NCBI GenBank assembly: GCA_013362785.1
Contig: JABFVM010000177.1
Location: 1-60,670, forward strand
Direction of reading: 5' to 3'
Source: Streptomyces sp.
GTDB taxonomy: Bacteria > Actinomycetota > Actinomycetes > Streptomycetales > Streptomycetaceae
DNA length: 60,670 nucleotides
Below, one piece after another: positions 54,102 through 60,670 of the stretch. Every line of letters starts with the position of its first letter. The first letter of the stretch is position 1. Below the pieces are notes generated by a model, which worked only from the letters and a program-made list of their open reading frames with translations, did no database searches and had not been told where the DNA came from. The position numbers and the translations under genes are program-made.

Positions 54102-55556
54102 CTAGGAGCACCCCGCCTCATCGCCGCGCACCACATAGGACTCCCCCTGTGTGGGGTCCGCCGACCTGACCTTCCGTACCTGCCGGAAGTCCTCGCCGAC
54201 GATCACCTTCAGGGTCGGACCCAACCCCTTCACCGGGCGCAGCACGCTCCCCGGCAAGGCGGCTGCCAGGGACTTCGCCGAGCGGTCCCAGCGGGGGTCG
54301 TGGGCGACGACCGTGCGGGGTTCCGTGCGGTCGGTCGCGGGGAGCGGCCGGCCGGTGGTCCGGAAGCCGGTGGCCGCCAGGGCCTCGTCGACGCGCTTGG
54401 CGAGGCCCTCCGTCTTGGTGCCGTTCTCCACCTGGACGTGGATCTCCTGCGGGGCGACCTCCACCCGGACCACCTTGTTGCGGGTCCGGTGCGGGGCCAG
54501 CGGCTGGTCCTCGCGCAGGGCGCTGAAGAGGCGGTCGGCCTTCTCGGAGTCCCACTTCACCGTGGAACCGATGCCCTTCACGGCGTATGCCATCTGCCGG
54601 ATGGGCACCGTCGTGAACTCCGACGACGACGGTGAGAAGTTGCGCATGGCCCGGCCGAGGTCCAGCAGCTCGCCCGTCCCGAAGCCCTTGTCGGCCCGCA
54701 CCGAGCCCAGCACCGCCCGTGTCACGTCCCGGAACCGCATCGGGTTCAGCAGGATCCCGGACGACGTGGCCCGCTCGATCAGCGCCGCCATGAAACGCTG
54801 CTGGCGCTGCATCCGGCCCAGGTCGGAGCCGCTGTCGATATGCCGGGCGCGCACGAACTGCAGCGCCTCGCCGCCCATCAGCCGGTGGGTGCCGGCGGGG
54901 AGGTCGAGTCCGGTGTACGAGTCCTTCATCGGCGCGGCGGTGCAGATCTGCACACCGCCCACCACGTCCACCGTCTTCATGAAGCTGGTGAAGTCGACCT
55001 CCAGGTAGTGGTCGATCTTCACATGGGTCATGTGCTCGACGGTGCGCACGGTGAGGTTCGGGCCGCCCTCCGCGTACGCCGCGTTGATCTTGATGGGGTG
55101 CGCCTCGCGCCCCTCAGCGGCCGGTACCTCGGCGTACGAGTCGCGCGGCAGGCTCACCACGCTCGCCCGCTCCCGGTCCTCCGAGATGTGCACGATCATG
55201 ATCGTGTCGGTGCAGTGGCACGGGGCCCCGCCCAGCCGGTACCTGCGCCGGGCCTCGTCGCTGATGCGGTCGCGGCCGTCCGTGCCGACGAGCAGGACGT
55301 TCATCCCGGTGCCCGCCTGCGGCCGGTTCTTCATGTCCTTGAACGGGTCGACGCGTGCGATCTTCGCGTCCAGGCTGGTGACCACCGCGTGTCCGATCCC
55401 CGCGGAGGCGAGGACCACGACGGACAGCGTGGTCACCGCCCGCATGGCCCACCGCGGCCGTTTCCGCCGCACCGGCGCGACCGGCCGCGCCCCGCGGCGG
55501 GACGGCTGCGCGCGGCGCTGCGCGGGGGACGGGGACTGGCGGGGCGGCGTGGGCAT
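54102..55556 (-). CDS. LytR-CpsA-Psr (LCP) family protein with LytR_C domain
   Basis: The 484-residue protein has a basic N-terminus, a transmembrane helix near residues 38-58 (VTTLSVVVLASAGIGHAVV) and the LCP domain (MNVLLVGTDGRDR, TDTIMIVHISEDRE, SLPRDSYAEVP, INAAYAEGGPNLTVRTVEH, GGEALQFVRARH). A C-terminal LytR_C-type domain follows (IHVQVENGTKTEGLAKRV). A paired CHC (PCHCTD) insertion sits before the T-D-T motif. The start at 55556 has GGAGG upstream. It is divergent from a glycosyltransferase gene. Confidence 0.93.
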   Translation of the reverse strand: MPTPPRQSPSPAQRRAQPSRRGARPVAPVRRKRPRWAMRAVTTLSVVVLASAGIGHAVVTSLDAKIARVDPFKDMKNRPQAGTGMNVLLVGTDGRDRISDEARRRYRLGGAPCHCTDTIMIVHISEDRERASVVSLPRDSYAEVPAAEGREAHPIKINAAYAEGGPNLTVRTVEHMTHVKIDHYLEVDFTSFMKTVDVVGGVQICTAAPMKDSYTGLDLPAGTHRLMGGEALQFVRARHIDSGSDLGRMQRQQRFMAALIERATSSGILLNPMRFRDVTRAVLGSVRADKGFGTGELLDLGRAMRNFSPSSSEFTTVPIRQMAYAVKGIGSTVKWDSEKADRLFSALREDQPLAPHRTRNKVVRVEVAPQEIHVQVENGTKTEGLAKRVDEALAATGFRTTGRPLPATDRTEPRTVVAHDPRWDRSAKSLAAALPGSVLRPVKGLGPTLKVIVGEDFRQVRKVRSADPTQGESYVVRGDEAGCS

Positions 55557-55703
55557 GGGGAGATACCTCCGCGGGAGCTTGTCCTTGCCCTGGGGGCCGT
55601 ACGTGGGTCCGTGAGCACCGTAGGGCCATACGATCTCCTGCCCGGTGCAGCGGCCCCGGCGGCGCGCAAGGCTGTCCCCCGTTCGCGGTAACGTGAGCCC
55701 CCT

Positions 55704-56747
55704 ATGAACGCCAATCCCGACGTGCAGCTCCCCGCCGTGTCCGTCATCATGCCCGTCCTCAATGAGGAGCGGCATCTGCGCGGCGCCGTCCAAGCGATCC
55801 TCGCGCAGGAGTACGCCGGCGAGATGGAGGTCGTGATCGCCCTCGGTCCGTCCACGGACCGCACGGACGAGATCGCCGCCGAGCTCGTCCGGGACACTGC
55901 ATCCAATAAAAACAAGCGGGTGCACACCGTCCCGAACCCGACCGGCCGCACCCCCGCCGCCCTCAACGCCGCGATCAAGGCCTCCCGCCACCCGATCGTC
56001 GTCCGCGTCGACGGGCACGGCATCCTCTCCCCGAACTACATCGCCACCGCCGTACGGCTCCTGGAGGAGACCGGCGCGCAGAACGTCGGCGGCATCATGC
56101 ACGCCGAGGGCGAGAACGACTGGGAGCACGCCGTCGCCGCCGCGATGACCTCGAAGATCGGGGTCGGCAACGCCGCCTTCCACACCGGTGGCGAGGCGCA
56201 GTCGGCCGAGACCGTCTACCTCGGTGTCTTCCGGCGCGAGGCGCTGGAGCAACAGGGCGGCTACAACGAGGAGTTCATCCGCGCCCAGGACTGGGAGCTC
56301 AACTTCCGGATCCGGGAGGCGGGCGGCCTCATCTGGTTCTCGCCCGAGCTGAAGGTGTCCTACCGGCCGCGGCCGAGCGTGAAGGCCCTCGCCAAGCAGT
56401 ACAAGGACTACGGCCGCTGGCGGCATGTCGTCGCCCGCTACCACTCCGGCTCCATCAACCTGCGCTACCTCGCCCCGCCGACGGCGGTGTGCGCGATCGC
56501 GGCGGGCCTGGTGCTGGGCGCCCTGGTCACCCCGTGGGCCCTGGTCGTCCCCGGCGGCTACCTCGCGGCGATCGTCGCCGGGTCCGTCCCCGCGGGCAAG
56601 GGGCTGCCGCTGAAGGCCCGGCTGCAGATTCCCGTCGCCCTCGCCACCATGCACATGTCATGGGGCTACGGCTTTCTGACCAGCCCGCGCGCCCTGGCGA
56701 AGAAGGTCATCGCGTCCCGGCGCCCGGCGGTACTCAGCGCAGGCTGA
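55704..56747 (+). CDS. Family 2 glycosyltransferase with C-terminal membrane helices
   Basis: This 347-residue protein has a GT-A domain beginning VSVIMPVLNEERHL. Its D-x-D-like element is in VVRVDGHGIL, and the acceptor/catalytic element is in QDWELNFRIREAGG. Two or more C-terminal hydrophobic segments follow (VCAIAAGLVLGALVTPWALVVPGGYLAAIVAG). It probably moves a sugar to a lipid-linked or surface glycan. It lies between two LCP genes, in line with a wall-polymer role. Confidence 0.92.
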   Translation: MNANPDVQLPAVSVIMPVLNEERHLRGAVQAILAQEYAGEMEVVIALGPSTDRTDEIAAELVRDTASNKNKRVHTVPNPTGRTPAALNAAIKASRHPIVVRVDGHGILSPNYIATAVRLLEETGAQNVGGIMHAEGENDWEHAVAAAMTSKIGVGNAAFHTGGEAQSAETVYLGVFRREALEQQGGYNEEFIRAQDWELNFRIREAGGLIWFSPELKVSYRPRPSVKALAKQYKDYGRWRHVVARYHSGSINLRYLAPPTAVCAIAAGLVLGALVTPWALVVPGGYLAAIVAGSVPAGKGLPLKARLQIPVALATMHMSWGYGFLTSPRALAKKVIASRRPAVLSAG

Positions 56748-56768
56748 GCCCGCCGGGCCGGGCGCCCG

Positions 56769-58367
56769 TCACCAGGTGAAGTCCGGGTCCACCTTCATGC
56801 ACGCCTTGGTGTCGGAGGCGTTCAGCGCCTCCGCCGTGTCAGGCGTCCTGTCGTCCTGCTTCGGGGCCTTGTACGCCGTCCCCTCCCGCCAGTCCGCGCC
56901 GATGACGAGGGTGACGCCGGAGACGTCCGTGGACTTCTTCACGGCACTGGTCGGGATCCCGAGGGCCTTGGCGACCCGCTGGGCGTCGCCCTCCAGGTCG
57001 GCGCTCGGGTAGCGGACCAGCGTCTTCTCCGCGACCGGCGCGGCCGACCCGTCCGCGACCGCCTGCGTGAAGCCCTTGGAGACGAGCAGCCCGGAGATGG
57101 TCGTCGCACGGCCGGAGACCGGGGCGAGGCCGTCGGTGCGGGTGCCGTTCTGCACCTGGACGGCGATCTCGCCGTCCGCCGCGGCCGGGTCGGTGGAGGC
57201 CTTCTCCGCGGTGGACTTCTTCTTGTCCTTGCCGTCGAGCGCGATGTCGTCACGCACCAGCCGGAACAGCTTGGTGGCGTCCTCGGTGGGCACCACCCGG
57301 CCGGTCTGGATCGTGTCGTACGTGTTCGGCATCGTCGTCATGGTGATGCGCGAGGTCGGCACCTTCTTGAGCTCGCCCGCCAGGTCGTACAGCTTGGCGA
57401 CGGTGCCCAGGCCCGGGTCCACGGTGAGGGCATTGGTGGCCGCCTCGGCGAGGGCGCGCAGCTTGCCCGGGTTGCTGAGCTTCGCGTTCTTGCGCAGCTC
57501 GCGGACCATCGAGTTCATGTACATGTGCTGCGCCTTGGCGCGGGCCAGGTCGCTGCCGTCCTCGAAGCCGTAGCGGGTGCGCAGCCACTGCAGGGCCTGC
57601 TCGCCCTTGACGTACGTCGTGCCCTTCTCCAGCTTCAGCCCGGAGCCGTGGCCCTGGCTGTCCTTGGACTTGATGTTGGCGTTCACGCAGACCGGGACGC
57701 CGCCGATCGCGTCCGCCATCGACACCACACCCGAGAAGTCGATCATCATGAAGTGGTCGATGTGGATGTCGGTGAGCTTCTCCCACGTCGCCACCGTGCA
57801 CCCCGGTCCGCCACGGCCGAGTGTCTGGTTCGTCATCTTGCGCGTGGTGGCCTGGTACACGTCCCCGCTGTCCGGATCCGTGCACTTGGGGATGTCGACC
57901 AGCGTGTCGCGGGGCATGCTGACGACCGACATGTTGGTGCGGTCGGCGGAGATGTGCAGCAGCATCTGGACATCGGCGAGCGGGATGCCGCCGAACGTCT
58001 CCTTGGCGCCGCCGAGTTTCTGGTTCTCCTTGCTGTCGCGCGCGTCCGAGCCGATCAGCAGGATGTTCAGCGGCGTCTGGCCGGCCGCGTTCGCCTCGGT
58101 CTCGGCGGCGCGGTCCTTGGCGTCGCCGATGTTGAGGTCGTCCTTCTTCAGATTGCCGTTGAGGTGCTGGTAGTAGAGATATCCGGCACCCGCGGTGCCC
58201 AGTATCACCACTGCCAGAACCGTCGCCGACCAGCGCAGCACACGCCGTCTGCGGCGCCTGCTGTCGGTTCCCCGGCCGCCTCTGCGTCCCCCGCCGCTGT
58301 GCCGGCCGGCCTGGTCGGCCGGCGTGTCCTGGTCGGCCTGCGGGGTGAGCGACATGGTGTCGTCCAC
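56769..58367 (-). CDS. LytR-CpsA-Psr (LCP) family protein with LytR_C domain
   Basis: The 532-residue protein is called from a GTG at 58367 with GGAGG eight bases before it; an ATG four codons in is the alternative. An arginine-rich cytoplasmic stretch (RRRRRRVLRW) precedes the transmembrane helix (ATVLAVVILGTAGAGYLYYQ). The LCP domain has NILLIGSDARDSK, DVQMLLHISADR, SMPRDTLVDIP and EQALQWLRTRYG. The C-terminal LytR_C region begins IAVQVQNGTRTDG. It converges on the glycosyltransferase gene. Confidence 0.93.
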   Translation of the reverse strand: MDDTMSLTPQADQDTPADQAGRHSGGGRRGGRGTDSRRRRRRVLRWSATVLAVVILGTAGAGYLYYQHLNGNLKKDDLNIGDAKDRAAETEANAAGQTPLNILLIGSDARDSKENQKLGGAKETFGGIPLADVQMLLHISADRTNMSVVSMPRDTLVDIPKCTDPDSGDVYQATTRKMTNQTLGRGGPGCTVATWEKLTDIHIDHFMMIDFSGVVSMADAIGGVPVCVNANIKSKDSQGHGSGLKLEKGTTYVKGEQALQWLRTRYGFEDGSDLARAKAQHMYMNSMVRELRKNAKLSNPGKLRALAEAATNALTVDPGLGTVAKLYDLAGELKKVPTSRITMTTMPNTYDTIQTGRVVPTEDATKLFRLVRDDIALDGKDKKKSTAEKASTDPAAADGEIAVQVQNGTRTDGLAPVSGRATTISGLLVSKGFTQAVADGSAAPVAEKTLVRYPSADLEGDAQRVAKALGIPTSAVKKSTDVSGVTLVIGADWREGTAYKAPKQDDRTPDTAEALNASDTKACMKVDPDFTW

Positions 58368-58762
58368 CGCGGGGGCCTCCCCTCGCACACTGCTCTGCGC
58401 CAACTCTCTGCCCTTCCCCACCCTTGACCGCCCCGGATCCGCTCCGCCCCGGACCTCCCTGTCCGATGCGGGCGAACCATGACAGGCCACCCTGTCCGAC
58501 ACCGGTCCGCTACCTTTCAGACCACTGTGGATCCGAACCGGGTTGGCCACGTGTCGGCAAAATCCACGCCAAGGCAGCGTGGTGTGTTCGGCCAACGCCG
58601 ACTGACACAACCGTGTCGTGTGTCAGACCAACGAGTGCCCGGCACAGTTGCGTTCCCGCCGGAGATTCCATCCCGGGTTCACCACCGAAACGGGCCCGTC
58701 CCACCCCAAGTCGGGGGTGGGACGGGCCCGTTGGGGCCATTACCGGCGTTCGCTCGCTTCGC
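58368..58762. terminator. 395-bp gap: LCP promoter region and large hairpin (58689-58732)
   Basis: No gene is supported in this gap between two leftward LCP genes. A perfect 19-bp stem (58689-58707 with 58714-58732, beginning aacgggcccgtcc) with a 6-nt loop terminates the right-hand LCP gene, which ends at 58763. Further left an 8-bp inverted repeat, ctgacaca (58602-58609) and tgtgtcag (58619-58626), could be an operator for the left-hand LCP gene. Confidence 0.75.
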
Positions 58763-60541
58763 TCACTTCGCGCATTCGACCTTGTCGGCCGTGGACTTCT
58801 CCACGTCGGGCGCCTTCGTCGGAGCCGTGAGGGACACGCCCGCGCCCTTGAAGTCCTTGCCCAGCGTCAGGGTCATCGTGGGCAGACCCTGGGAGTTGGT
58901 CACGCTCTTGCCGGGCTTCAGCGCGGATCCGGAGAGCCCCATGATCGCGGCGAGCGCGCGTGCCTGGTCCGCCTGGTCCGGCGCGTACTCCAGGGTCGTC
59001 TTCGCCAGCGACGCCGGGGCGTTGCCCGCGTTCTCCGACTTGGTGACGTTCTCCTCGGTCTGCAGCCAGGAGAGGGTCTCCTGCGCACTGCCCGCGGGGG
59101 CACCGCCGTTGAAGACCTGCACCCGCACCTCGGAGGGGTCCGCCTTGGTGCCCTTGAGCCGGGCGGCCACGGCGGCGGCCTCCTTCTTCTTCTGCTGCTT
59201 GACCGCGGTGAACGACACGTCGTTCTGGATCGCCTGGAAGACCTGGGGAGCCGTGGTCGGGTTGGGGACGACCGTCGCCCTGACCTTCTCCGCCGGGTTG
59301 TCGATCACCGGAACCGTCGTGAAGGTCAGGTTCTTGGTGTTGAGCTTGCCCAGCTCCAGACCCAGGTCCCGCAGCTTGTCGATGCTGTCCAGCTGGGAGT
59401 CGACGGTCAGCGCCTTGGTGCCCGCCTCGGCCAGCTTGATCATCTTGGTCGGGCTGGTGAGCGTGTCGTTCGACTTCAGCTTGCGCATCAGCGCGCTCAG
59501 GAACTGCTGCTGCAGGGTGATCCGGCTCAGGTCGCCGCCGGTGCCGACGGCGTGCCGGGTCCGGACGAACGCCAGCGCCTGCTCGCCCTCGATGACATGC
59601 GCACCCTTGGGCAGGTCGAGCTTGGAGTCGGGGTCCTTGATGTCCTTGGCCAGACAGACCTCGACGCCGCCGACCGCCGTCGTCAGCGTCTTCACCGCGT
59701 TGAAGTCGGCCACCATGAAGTTGTCCGGCTTGATCCCGGTGAGCTCGGTGACCGTACGCGCGGTGCAGCTGGGCGTACGTTCCTCCTGGCCGAGGCTCGT
59801 GTTGAAGCGGACGTCGGTCTCGCCCGCGATCACCTTCTGGGAGCCGTCCTCCTGCGTCGTCGGGCAGTCCGGGATGTCGACGATCAGATCTCGGGGGATG
59901 CTGAGCGCGGTCGCGTTCGAGCGGTCCTTGGAGACGTGCAGCAGGATCGTGGTGTCGGCGTGTCCGGCGCTGCCGGAGTCGCCGTAGCTGCCGTTGCCCG
60001 CGCCGGTGCGCTTGTCCGTGCCGATGAGCAGGATGTTGATGGCCTTGTCCTTGGAGAAGCCACCGGTGCTCGCGCCGTCGTCGGAGACGGACTGGATGTT
60101 GTCGTTGAGGTGCTCGATATAGAGATAGGCGCCCGTCGCGCCCGCCACCAGCACGAACGCCATGATGCCGCCGGTCCAGAGCACGGCCCTCTTCGCCTTG
60201 CTCTTCTTCTTCACCGGCCGGCGACCGCGCCGCCCCGCCTGCGTCTCCTCGGGCACACCCCGGCGCCTGCGCTGCGGCGGGACCTCACGGCCGGGTGCCG
60301 GGCGTGCCTCGCGCTCGGGTGCCGCCGACCGGTTGCGGACCGTGCCGTTGGCGGGGGCAGCGGTCGCACCGGCGGCGCGTGCGGCGGCGCCGGCCCGGGA
60401 AGCGGATCTACGGGGTCCGGGGACCGATGACTGCGGAGCGGAAGGAGCCAGTCGCAGTTCGTATTCACCGGTGTTCGGGTTGAGTACCCACTGGTCTGCG
60501 GGGTCGATATCGTCCGCCCGCCCACGGCCTTGCGCGTCCAC
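58763..60541 (-). CDS. LytR-CpsA-Psr (LCP) family protein with LytR_C domain
   Basis: The 592-residue protein starts at GTG 60541 (VDAQGRGRADD) with GGAGG upstream at long spacing; an earlier TTG is possible. A ~120-residue charged cytoplasmic part contains ADQWVLNPNTGEYELRL and basic clusters. A transmembrane helix follows (VLWTGGIMAFVLVAGATGAYLYI). The LCP domain has NILLIGTDKRTG, HADTTILLHVSKDRS, SIPRDLIVDIP and EQALAFVRTRHA. A LytR_C domain is present (VRVQVFNGGAPAG). It is the fourth LCP protein in about 8 kb, and its upstream control region is cut by the window end. Confidence 0.93.
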   Translation of the reverse strand: MDAQGRGRADDIDPADQWVLNPNTGEYELRLAPSAPQSSVPGPRRSASRAGAAARAAGATAAPANGTVRNRSAAPEREARPAPGREVPPQRRRRGVPEETQAGRRGRRPVKKKSKAKRAVLWTGGIMAFVLVAGATGAYLYIEHLNDNIQSVSDDGASTGGFSKDKAINILLIGTDKRTGAGNGSYGDSGSAGHADTTILLHVSKDRSNATALSIPRDLIVDIPDCPTTQEDGSQKVIAGETDVRFNTSLGQEERTPSCTARTVTELTGIKPDNFMVADFNAVKTLTTAVGGVEVCLAKDIKDPDSKLDLPKGAHVIEGEQALAFVRTRHAVGTGGDLSRITLQQQFLSALMRKLKSNDTLTSPTKMIKLAEAGTKALTVDSQLDSIDKLRDLGLELGKLNTKNLTFTTVPVIDNPAEKVRATVVPNPTTAPQVFQAIQNDVSFTAVKQQKKKEAAAVAARLKGTKADPSEVRVQVFNGGAPAGSAQETLSWLQTEENVTKSENAGNAPASLAKTTLEYAPDQADQARALAAIMGLSGSALKPGKSVTNSQGLPTMTLTLGKDFKGAGVSLTAPTKAPDVEKSTADKVECAK

Positions 60542-60670
60542 GGTTGTCTGAATCCTCCGCCGTCGGGGCCACGCGGCGCCTTCCCCCTCCAAGGCGCTCG
60601 GGTCTCGGTCAAACAGTGCGCAAGCCTAACTACGGCAGGGAGCACCGGATCGCTCACACTATCCGCCCAG

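Overview
The window is chromosomal DNA of a Streptomyces species or a very close relative. The evidence is the very high GC content and third-codon GC bias, frequent GTG starts and ATGA or GTGA stop/start overlaps, a tRNA-Leu with a UAA anticodon (bldA), LAxTG/LPxTG-type wall-sorting signals, and dispersed intergenic repeats typical of the genus. It looks like core chromosome. I see no integrase, transposase, phage module, CRISPR array or rRNA.

Layout. 1-3540: tail of a gene, a strong shared hairpin, and a MacB/FtsX-type ABC exporter pair. 3933-4016: bldA. 4185-11000: pobA (4-hydroxybenzoate hydroxylase), a Bax-inhibitor-1-like membrane protein, small conserved proteins, a thiolase and an SGNH hydrolase. 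10996-14972: cystathionine beta-synthase, a divergent XRE regulator/SDR pair and a small membrane protein. 15053-20860: a four-gene OpuC-type betaine ABC transporter, divergent from a histidine-ammonia-lyase homolog without the canonical Ala-Ser-Gly cofactor motif and an RpiR regulator. 20968-23748: a membrane protein and a four-gene roadblock/DUF4388-like operon. 23930-31126: a PLP decarboxylase-fold enzyme, then hutU, an M20 amidohydrolase, hutF and hutI in a tightly coupled histidine-degradation operon.

31133-39538: a stress/surface region. It has a protein joining sigma-like, zinc anti-sigma-like, transmembrane and ricin-lectin parts. Next come a SigB/SigF-type sigma factor with its STAS antagonist and kinase-type anti-sigma factor. 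Then follow four co-oriented secreted or membrane proteins; the first and last share a repeated two-cysteine domain and carry sortase-like C-termini. 39632-43728: a peptide transporter of the POT family and an OmpR-type two-component system. 43879-47499: a GtrA-family protein and purK-purE-dipeptidase. 47583-48598: a VOC protein divergent from a CGNR zinc-finger regulator across two perfect palindromes. 48714-60541: envelope and lipid genes: UDP-glucose dehydrogenase, acyl-CoA dehydrogenase, thioesterase, four LytR-CpsA-Psr proteins, a cysteine-rich copper-storage-like protein and a family 2 glycosyltransferase.

The main candidates for undescribed biology are the lyase/betaine-transporter/RpiR locus, the sigma-anti-sigma-lectin fusion, the sortase-type surface cluster, and the roadblock operon that lacks a GTPase. 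All functions are read from sequence motifs and context. No database search was run.
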